A stretch of 5,031 nt of DNA from Fimbriimonadaceae bacterium (GTDB lineage Bacteria > Armatimonadota > Fimbriimonadia > Fimbriimonadales > Fimbriimonadaceae): contig JADZBW010000188.1 in the NCBI GenBank assembly GCA_020851885.1, positions 1-5,031 on the forward strand, read 5' to 3'. Both the position numbers and the translations under genes were made by a program. This document shows, one piece after another, positions 1 through 5,031 of this stretch. Position 1 is the first letter of the stretch. Each line of letters starts with the position of its first letter. The notes under the pieces were generated by a model. It worked only from the letters and a program-made list of their open reading frames with translations. It did not search any database and had not been told where the DNA came from.

Positions 1-1033
1 CGCTCGTTTGAATCATGGACGGAATCTGGTGGGTCTTCGCTTCACGAATCAAGTTTCGGATAGCGGGACTGGCAAGCATGATTTCGTTGGCCGGGATTCG
101 ACCCGGTGCGCCGGCTCGCGGCAAGAGCTGCTGCGAAATGATCGCCTGCAGGTTATTGGAGAGCTGGACGCGGATCTGCTCCTGCTGGCCAGGAGGGAAG
201 ACGTCGATGATACGGTCGACGGATTCTGCCGCGTTGTTCGTGTGCAGGGTCGCAAAGACAAGGTGGCCGGTTTCCGCTGCGGTGATGGCAAGGGAGATCG
301 TCTCCATATCGCGCATTTCACCGACGAGCAGGACATCCGGGTCTTCACGAAGCGAGGCGCGAAGCGCGTTGGCAAAGCTCTTTGTGTCGCCGCCCAGTTC
401 ACGCTGGTTGATAACCGATTGCTTATGGGTGTGCAAATACTCGATCGGGTCCTCGATCGTGATGATGTGCAGGGCCTTTGTGATATTGATGTGGTTGACC
501 ATCGCCGCGAGGGACGTGGACTTGCCGGAACCGGTGGGACCCGTCACCAGAATGAGACCACGAGGCTTGTCCGTCAATTGCTCCAGCAGCGGGGGCAAGT
601 TCAAATCGCGAACGGTCGGGATCTTCTGCGGAATCAAACGGAAGGCGCCCGCCACCGAACCTCGGTCACGGTACATATTGACGCGGAATCGGGCTCTTCG
701 CGGGAGTTGATAGGAGAAGTCCAACTCCAACGTTGTTTCAAAACGGTTGATGTTATCGTCCGAGATGATCTCGTACATCATTCGCTGGAGAACCTGCGAC
801 GTGAATTTCTCAAAATTCAGTCGCTTGAGCGCGCCGTCCTCACGGATGACGGGAGCCTCGTGTTGGCAAATATGAAGGTCGGAGGCATTGCGGTCGACGA
901 CAATATGAAGCAGTTCGTCGATGTGTAGGTCCTCTACAGGAACTGGCGCTCCCGCTTTCTTGACCTCCTCACCGCTAACCGCCTCGGAGCTAGCCGCCCC
1001 AGGCACCTGAAACATTGGAGTATTCGTGTCCAT
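1..1033 (-). CDS. pilT: Type IV pilus retraction ATPase PilT (C-terminus cut by window edge)
   Basis: A cytoplasmic hexameric ATPase of the secretion/pilus motor family that drives pilus depolymerisation and twitching motility. Reading the minus strand from the ATG at 1033 gives 344 uninterrupted residues that run off the window. Visible in order: a variable N-terminal stretch (1-35); the PAS-like N-terminal domain with the SDLHI motif (51-55); Walker A GPTGSGKS (165-172); Asp box IITIEDPIEY (190-199); Walker B VLLVGEMRD with catalytic Glu239 (234-242); His box TLHTN (262-266); and AIRNLIRE (324-331), a C-terminal signature of PilT needed for retraction. The sequence stops just after KTHQIPS, so probably only a few dozen residues are missing. 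The start has no clear Shine-Dalgarno; an in-frame ATG at codon 7 is an alternative. It lies 48 bp after pilB on the same strand, so co-transcription is likely. A PilU-like paralogue cannot be excluded, but the AIRNLIRE motif favours PilT. Confidence 0.96.
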   Translation of the reverse strand, partial: MDTNTPMFQVPGAASSEAVSGEEVKKAGAPVPVEDLHIDELLHIVVDRNASDLHICQHEAPVIREDGALKRLNFEKFTSQVLQRMMYEIISDDNINRFETTLELDFSYQLPRRARFRVNMYRDRGSVAGAFRLIPQKIPTVRDLNLPPLLEQLTDKPRGLILVTGPTGSGKSTSLAAMVNHINITKALHIITIEDPIEYLHTHKQSVINQRELGGDTKSFANALRASLREDPDVLLVGEMRDMETISLAITAAETGHLVFATLHTNNAAESVDRIIDVFPPGQQEQIRVQLSNNLQAIISQQLLPRAGAPGRIPANEIMLASPAIRNLIREAKTHQIPSMIQTS

Positions 1034-1041
1034 AATCGATC

Positions 1042-1070
1042 TGTCTAACTTACGATTCCAAACTTATCAA
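1042..1070 (-). promoter_or_regulatory. Possible internal promoter before pilT (weak)
   Basis: In the 48-bp pilB-pilT gap the minus strand reads TTGATA (1070-1065, five of six matches to the sigma-70 -35 consensus), a 17-bp spacer, then TAGACA (1047-1042, three of six matches to the -10). The -10 would end only 8 nt before the pilT ATG, so a transcript from it would be nearly leaderless. That would fit the absence of a Shine-Dalgarno there. The gap is AT-rich compared with the flanking genes. The -10 match is poor and this may be chance. Confidence 0.22.
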
Positions 1071-1081
1071 AAAACGATCGT

Positions 1082-2860
1082 CTAGCCGAAACCAGCGGTG
1101 AAGACGACGCGCATGACTTCTTGCGGGTCCGTCTGACCGGCCAATACCTTGGTGAGACCGTCCTCTCGGAGTTCGTGCATGCCGTTCGCCTTCGCAGCGG
1201 CACGTACATCGTTAACTGGAGCGCGGCGAACGACGAGCTCGGCGATCTCGTTGTTCATCGTCATCAATTCGTGGAAACCGGTTCGACCGCGGTATCCGGT
1301 CATACGGTTGTCCTCGTGCGGGATGCCACGGAAGAGGGTGATCATCTCATCCGGATCTTCAAGCGCCATTCCAAATCGGCGAAGATCGATCGCGGGAACT
1401 TCGTAAGCTTCCTTATGGTCGGGATCGACTCGACGTCCAAGACGTTGGGCGAGAACTCCCGTAAGGGTCGCCGCGATCAAATATGGTTCCACGCCCATAT
1501 CGATCATACGCAGGGTGGTCGAGGGAGCGTCGTTCGTGTGGATGGTGGAAAGGACCATGTGGCCCGTAAGCGCGGACTCGATGGCGATTTCGGCCGTTTC
1601 CAAGTCGCGCATTTCGCCGACCATCATGATGTCGGGGTCTTGTCGCAGGAAGGCGCGAAGGGCGGTGGCAAAGGTCAAACCGGCTTTACGGTTCATACCG
1701 ACCTGGGCAACGCCGGCAAGCTGGTACTCGATCGGGTCTTCGGCGGTGATGATATTCACGCCGATCGTGTTCAGAATGTTCAGACAAGAGTAGAGAGTCG
1801 TGGTCTTACCAGATCCCGTCGGACCCGTACAAAGGAACATGCCTTGTGGCTGAGAGACCAGTTCCTCGATCTTCGCCTGGTTTTCGGAGGTGAAGCCCAA
1901 CTTGCCCAGACCGATCATGACGCTCGACTTATCGAGGATACGCATGACGATCTTCTCGCCGTAAGGAGTCGGGATCGAGCTCACGCGAAGGTCGAATTCC
2001 TTGCCGCTGTGGCGAACCTCGATACGGCCGTCTTGAGGGATACGGCGCTCGGCGATGTTCATGTCCGCCATAATCTTCAAACGACTGATCAGGGGCGCCA
2101 TGAGGTTCCGGGGAACGGTCATCGCTTCCATCAAAACGCCGTCCAAGCGATATCGGATACGCACGGAGCGCTGCTGAGGCTCGACATGGATGTCCGAAGC
2201 GCGATCCGCGATGGCCTGTTGGATCAGGGCATTCGCCAGCTTGATGATCGGAGCCTGCTCCGCCATCTGCTCGGCGTCCTTGTCGCCCATATCCTCGTCT
2301 TCACGACCACGGGCAACGCCGGCAGCGGCGATCGCGCCGCGAATGTCGGAACGAAGATCGACGGTGTTGGAACCGGCGGCGGGCGTCGACGTCACGGAAG
2401 CCGATGCGTCGCCATTTGTGGCCGTACCGGCGTAACTCTTCTTGATCGCGTCCTCAATCGCTCCCGGCAAGGCAAGCACGGGAATGACCCGGCAACCCGA
2501 TGCCATCTTGACGTCGTCCAACGCCATGATGTTCTTGTCGTTCGCCATCGCCAGCCATAGGGTTTGGCCGTCCTTCTTAACGGGAATCACACTGTGCGCT
2601 TTTGCAATCCGTTCGGGGACCACGTTCAGCGCCGAGCTCTCGATTTGAACTCGGTCCAGGTCCACGAAGCCGATGCCCATTTCCTGAGCTTTGGCTTGAA
2701 GGACTTCCCTTTCGCCGACCATGCCTAGCGAGATCAGAACCCGACCGAGGTCCGGCTCTTTGGTCTGCTGCTGCACCTTTACCGCTTCCTCAAGCTGTTC
2801 GGGCTTCAGATAGCCCTTTTGCTGGAGAAACTGAACCATAGAAACGCGAGGCAACGCCAT
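1082..2860 (-). CDS. pilB: Type IV pilus assembly (extension) ATPase PilB, GspE/T2SSE family
   Basis: The cytoplasmic hexameric motor that powers pilin polymerisation through PilC. The protein has 592 residues, a normal length for PilB. Domain order: an MshEN/T2SSE_N-like N-terminal domain (about 7-145); a low-complexity Ala/Gly/Ser/Thr and acidic linker (about 145-200); the N2 domain with ASDIHVEP (221-228) and RYRLDG (236-241); and the ATPase core. The core has Walker A GPTGSGKT (346-353), Asp box ITAEDPIEYQ (371-380), Walker B IMMVGEMRD with Glu416 (411-419) and His box STIHTND (438-444). The C-terminal TGYRGRTGFHEL (521-532) is the usual end of the zinc-binding subdomain, but the four zinc cysteines are replaced by Asp479, His482, His515 and Asn518. 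The ATG at 2860 is preferred because GGTGGA lies 8 nt upstream; ATG codon 8 is possible. pilT follows after 48 bp. GspE or MshE are alternatives, but adjacency to pilT supports PilB. Confidence 0.96.
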   Translation of the reverse strand: MALPRVSMVQFLQQKGYLKPEQLEEAVKVQQQTKEPDLGRVLISLGMVGEREVLQAKAQEMGIGFVDLDRVQIESSALNVVPERIAKAHSVIPVKKDGQTLWLAMANDKNIMALDDVKMASGCRVIPVLALPGAIEDAIKKSYAGTATNGDASASVTSTPAAGSNTVDLRSDIRGAIAAAGVARGREDEDMGDKDAEQMAEQAPIIKLANALIQQAIADRASDIHVEPQQRSVRIRYRLDGVLMEAMTVPRNLMAPLISRLKIMADMNIAERRIPQDGRIEVRHSGKEFDLRVSSIPTPYGEKIVMRILDKSSVMIGLGKLGFTSENQAKIEELVSQPQGMFLCTGPTGSGKTTTLYSCLNILNTIGVNIITAEDPIEYQLAGVAQVGMNRKAGLTFATALRAFLRQDPDIMMVGEMRDLETAEIAIESALTGHMVLSTIHTNDAPSTTLRMIDMGVEPYLIAATLTGVLAQRLGRRVDPDHKEAYEVPAIDLRRFGMALEDPDEMITLFRGIPHEDNRMTGYRGRTGFHELMTMNNEIAELVVRRAPVNDVRAAAKANGMHELREDGLTKVLAGQTDPQEVMRVVFTAGFG

Positions 2861-2868
2861 CTAATTTA

Positions 2869-2874
2869 TCCACC
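2869..2874 (-). promoter_or_regulatory. Ribosome binding site of pilB
   Basis: The minus strand reads GGTGGA, then 8 nt, then the ATG at 2860. It is a partial match to the Shine-Dalgarno sequence at a normal distance. It supports this ATG over the in-frame ATG at codon 8. Confidence 0.5.
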
Positions 2875-3079
2875 CAACCCATTCACGCCGACACAAGAAC
2901 CGAGGTCCTCCCCAATGCCGGAACCGTGAAATCCTATTCTAGACCAAATGGCCCATTGTTTAGCGTTAAGGATTTTGGAATGCACTTGCCATCTGAGACG
3001 AGGCCACAAGAAAGAATCGTTCACATTCCTGCCCTCTCCGCTAGGGAAATGTTAACGCATGTATGCCCGCAACGCAAGG

Positions 3080-3106
3080 TTGCCGGTGATTTTGTCGGGA
3101 GATAAT
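3080..3106 (+). promoter_or_regulatory. Candidate htpX promoter
   Basis: GATAAT (3101-3106) matches the -10 consensus at five of six positions. TTGCCG (3080-3085) matches the -35 at four of six, but the 15-bp spacer is shorter than ideal. Transcription would begin near 3113, downstream of the in-frame ATG at 3059 and about 85 nt before the GTG at 3197. If real, it rules out the long htpX form. This is inference from sequence match only. Confidence 0.33.
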
Positions 3107-3188
3107 TTTCTGGGGCGAACGAGACTCACCAGGATCGTGCGGCGATGGTTCCTGGGACCTGAGAACCGTCGAGCATCGCCCGACGTTG

Positions 3189-3195
3189 AAAGGAG
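3189..3195 (+). promoter_or_regulatory. Shine-Dalgarno-like sequence before the htpX GTG start
   Basis: AAAGGAG ends one base before the GTG at 3197. The match is strong but the spacing is unusually tight. It helps decide the start because no comparable site precedes the ATG at 3059. Confidence 0.45.
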
Positions 3196-3196
3196 C

Positions 3197-4021
3197 GTGA
3201 ACACACTCAAGACCGGACTGCTCCTGGCCATCGTCGGCGCGATCGCCGTCGGCATTGGTGCCGCGTTCTTCGGCACCCAAGGCGCGGTGATCGGCCTGCT
3301 CATCGCCTTCGCCTTCCAAGGCTTCTCCCTTTTCGCCGGCCACAAGATGGCGATCAGCTTCGCGAGGGGCCAAGAACTCCCGCCAGGAAGCCTGCCCTGG
3401 CTTGAAGACGCCGCCGAACGTCTCAGCAAGAAGGCAGGCATCCCGACCCCCAAACTTTACATTTCGCCAGATCCCCAGCCCAACGCTTTTGCCGCCGGTT
3501 GGAAGCCGGAAGTCGCGGTGGTCTGCATCAACCAAGGGCTGCTTCAGACCATGCCGCAGGATCAGGTGATCGCGGTGCTCGCCCACGAACTGTCGCACAT
3601 CAAGAATCGGGACATGCTGACGATGACGGTCGCGGCGGCCGCCGCTTCGTTCATCAACATGATCGCCCACCTCGCCTACTTCATTCCCATGGGCGATGGC
3701 CGGGATCGGAACCCGTTGGCCAGCCTCCTTCTGATGATCCTCGCCCCGATCACGGCAACCATGATCCAGTTGGCCATCTCGAGAACGCGGGAATTTGGCG
3801 CGGACGCCACTGCCGCCGAATTGCTTGGGACGCCAAGGCCCATGATGGATGCGCTCGCTTCCCTGGAGGCCGGCACCCATCGGATCCCTTCGCTCACCGC
3901 GGCACCGGCGACGGCCCATATGTATATCGCCTCACCCTTCAGTGGCGGTGGCTTGATGAAGCTGTTCAGCACGCACCCGCCCGTGGAGGACCGCATCCGG
4001 GCGCTTCAGGCATTGGCCTAG
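3197..4021 (+). CDS. htpX: HtpX-type membrane zinc metalloprotease (peptidase M48B)
   Basis: An inner-membrane zinc endopeptidase that cuts misfolded membrane proteins, a quality-control partner of FtsH in well-studied bacteria. From the GTG the protein has 274 residues, near the family's usual 280-300. Visible: hydrophobic segments at about 4-24 and 29-48; PNAFAAG (95-101); the zinc motif HELSH (130-134) followed by IKNRD; hydrophobic segments at about 142-163 and 173-195; SRTREFGAD (195-203), where Glu199 is the likely third zinc ligand; and the C-terminal LFSTHPPVEDRI (256-267). The GTG is chosen because the protein then begins VNTLKTGLLL, as HtpX proteins usually do, and AAAGGAG precedes it. 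The in-frame ATG at 3059 would add 46 Arg-rich, non-HtpX residues. argS follows after 68 bp on the same strand with no terminator visible. The family call is firm; the start is moderately sure. Confidence 0.93.
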   Translation: MNTLKTGLLLAIVGAIAVGIGAAFFGTQGAVIGLLIAFAFQGFSLFAGHKMAISFARGQELPPGSLPWLEDAAERLSKKAGIPTPKLYISPDPQPNAFAAGWKPEVAVVCINQGLLQTMPQDQVIAVLAHELSHIKNRDMLTMTVAAAAASFINMIAHLAYFIPMGDGRDRNPLASLLLMILAPITATMIQLAISRTREFGADATAAELLGTPRPMMDALASLEAGTHRIPSLTAAPATAHMYIASPFSGGGLMKLFSTHPPVEDRIRALQALA

Positions 4022-4089
4022 GCGCTTCGGGACCGGTTTGCCACCCTTTCGAACTGGCCTAACACCGTCCCCGGTATCCTATTGGGGCT

Positions 4090-5031
4090 TTGATCCGAGA
4101 TTCCCTACAGCAAATCGTCGTGTCCGCCGTCGCCTCCCTCGTGGAGTCGGGGCAGCTTCCACGCGAGGTACAAGAGGTGGAAGTCGAGATCTCGGATACC
4201 AAGCAGCCCGAGCATGGCGATTTCGCCTGTAATTTCGCGCTCGCCGCCTCCAAGAGAGCCGGCCTGAACCCGAGGCAGTTAGGTGAGTTGCTGAAGGCAG
4301 GCATCACGGCAATGGGGCTCGACGGTGGGAGTTCGCCGATTCAGACCATCGAAATCGCCGGTCCTGGGTTCCTTAACTTGCGCCTGAATCCGGCTTGGGT
4401 GGCGTCGTTTGTGCCGCTGGTTTTGGAACTGGGCGCTTCCCTGCCCAACGTCCAACACCCAACACCCAACGTCCAACACCCAACACCCAACGCCCAGAAG
4501 ATCAATGTCGAGTTCGTCTCGGTGAATCCGAATGGACCGATCACGATCGGGTCGGGGCGCGGCGCGGCCTATGGCTCCACCCTCTGCAACGTGTTGGAAG
4601 CAGCGGGTAACGAGGTTCATCGCGAGTACTACATCAACGATGGCGTGAACTCGGAGCAGATGAGGACGTTCGCCGAGAGCGTACGCTGCATCGCTCTAGG
4701 ATTGCCGGTCCCTGAGAACGGCTACAAGGGCGATTACGTTCACGAAGTTGCTCAACACTTGATCGATCGCCATGGCAAGGACTTCGTTGTGGCCAGGTCA
4801 TCGGAATTGGAGAACCTTGCTTGGTTTCAGCATGAAACTGAGGGTGAAATGCTCAGCGCCCAGCGCTCGGCGCTCAAGCAGTTCGGCGTCGACTTCGACA
4901 CCTGGTTCTCCGAACAATCGCTCCACGATTCCGGCGTTGTCGCCGCCGAGATCGAGCAGATGCTAGCGGCGAACGTGGCCGACGAAAGAGAGATCCGGAC
5001 GGTACTCAAACTCGCCAAGGGCGGAGTGATC
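4090..5031 (+). CDS. argS: Arginyl-tRNA synthetase ArgS (C-terminal part beyond window edge)
   Basis: Class I aminoacyl-tRNA synthetase that charges tRNA-Arg with arginine in the cytoplasm. 314 residues are visible, roughly the first 55% of a usual ArgS. The N-terminal additional domain, which contacts the tRNA elbow, spans about 1-110 with EHGDFACNFAL (41-51) and IAGPGFLNLRL (89-99). The catalytic core starts at VEFVSVNP (140-147) and continues through GRGAAYG (156-162) and REYYINDG (178-185) to WFSEQSLHDSG (272-282). The KMSK-like region lies beyond the edge. Two oddities: the HIGH signature reads TIGS (152-155), and a heptanucleotide tandem repeat encodes residues 119-135 in the linker before the core. 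The TTG at 4090 is chosen because the protein then begins MIRDSLQQIV, as ArgS usually does. The frame is closed by TAA at 4060-4062, and GGGG (4084-4087) is too close to be a good ribosome site. GTG at 4120 is an alternative. Confidence 0.93.
   Translation, partial: MIRDSLQQIVVSAVASLVESGQLPREVQEVEVEISDTKQPEHGDFACNFALAASKRAGLNPRQLGELLKAGITAMGLDGGSSPIQTIEIAGPGFLNLRLNPAWVASFVPLVLELGASLPNVQHPTPNVQHPTPNAQKINVEFVSVNPNGPITIGSGRGAAYGSTLCNVLEAAGNEVHREYYINDGVNSEQMRTFAESVRCIALGLPVPENGYKGDYVHEVAQHLIDRHGKDFVVARSSELENLAWFQHETEGEMLSAQRSALKQFGVDFDTWFSEQSLHDSGVVAAEIEQMLAANVADEREIRTVLKLAKGGVI
4445..4493 (+). repeat. Heptanucleotide tandem repeat (seven CCAACRY units) inside argS
   Basis: Seven consecutive 7-bp units: CCAACGT, CCAACAC, CCAACAC, CCAACGT, CCAACAC, CCAACAC, CCAACGC. 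They form two perfect copies of a 21-bp higher-order unit plus one further unit. Because 21 is a multiple of three, the reading frame is kept and each 21-bp unit encodes PNVQHPT, giving PNVQHPTPNVQHPTPNAQ. The tract sits in the linker between the N-terminal domain and the catalytic core of ArgS, a place likely to tolerate extra residues. Heptanucleotide tandem repeats (the STRR class) are known from cyanobacterial genomes; any relation is inference. Confidence 0.95.

Larger units (their letters stand above)
2861..3196. other. Divergent intergenic region between pilB and htpX
   Basis: This gap must carry the start signals for both divergent blocks. For pilB, the best -10 I see is TAGAAT on the minus strand (2941-2936), but no convincing -35 lies 16-18 bp upstream of it. 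For htpX, the best candidate is TTGCCG...GATAAT (3080-3106, listed separately). The part from 3059 is open in the htpX frame from an ATG. Its 46 residues are Arg-rich and unlike HtpX, so I treat it as untranslated leader. No tRNA, hairpin terminator, riboswitch-like structure, inverted repeat or separate small gene stands out. Confidence 0.6.

Noticed and set aside
8..928. A 306-codon open frame on the plus strand, opposite pilT
   Set aside because: It is codon-aligned antisense to PilT, which carries Walker A, Walker B, His box and AIRNLIRE. The antisense product resembles nothing I know.
1065..1081. ACGATCGT followed by six T on the minus strand after pilB, considered as an intrinsic terminator
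   Set aside because: The palindrome has no room for a loop and could form only a two-base stem, so it cannot act as a terminator hairpin. pilB and pilT are probably read together.
1121..2560. A 479-codon open frame on the plus strand, opposite pilB
   Set aside because: It is exactly codon-aligned antisense to a clear PilB with all motor motifs. Its product shows no recognisable domain and it arises from codon bias.
3041..3919. A 292-codon open frame on the minus strand, opposite htpX
   Set aside because: Its composition is Arg/Gly/His/Asp-rich without domains, and it lies opposite the HELSH-containing HtpX frame.
4022..4089. CCCC...GGGG (4069-4087) in the htpX-argS gap considered as a terminator
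   Set aside because: It has only a four-base stem with a loop of over ten bases and no following T run.
4445..4493. The heptamer array considered as a CRISPR array or a transposon end
   Set aside because: The units are directly abutting 7-mers with no spacers. There is no transposase, inverted repeat or target duplication, and the argS frame runs straight through.

Overview
The window holds four protein-coding genes in two divergent blocks on GC-rich bacterial chromosomal DNA. On the minus strand lie two type IV pilus motor ATPases: an extension ATPase of the PilB type (1082-2860, complete) and, 48 bp downstream of it, a retraction ATPase of the PilT type (1033 to base 1, C-terminus cut off by the window edge). 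On the plus strand lie an HtpX-type membrane metalloprotease (about 3197-4021, complete) and, 68 bp further on, an arginyl-tRNA synthetase, argS (4090 to the right edge, N-terminal 314 residues only).

The pil pair looks like one transcription unit: PilB powers pilus assembly and PilT powers disassembly, both acting as cytoplasmic hexamers under the inner-membrane platform protein PilC. A pilC gene just beyond the left edge would be the usual arrangement, but it cannot be seen. The 336 bp between the pilB start and the chosen htpX start holds the divergent promoters. htpX and argS are housekeeping genes on the same strand with no visible terminator between them, so they may be co-transcribed.

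The organism is a GC-rich bacterium with type IV pili. The coding regions strongly avoid TTA, CTA and TCA codons, which leaves long open antisense frames opposite pilB and pilT. A pilB-pilT order next to single-copy housekeeping genes fits several deep lineages (Armatimonadota/Fimbriimonas-like, Deinococcus-Thermus, Cyanobacteria-like). I lean towards Armatimonadota from general impression only; nothing here proves it.

No new multi-gene system is visible. The unusual points are: an in-frame heptanucleotide tandem repeat inside argS that lengthens the linker before the catalytic core; an ArgS HIGH signature that reads TIGS although its surroundings are well conserved; and a PilB whose normal tetracysteine zinc motif reads Asp-His-His-Asn. 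There are no tRNA or rRNA genes, CRISPR arrays, transposases or phage genes in the window.
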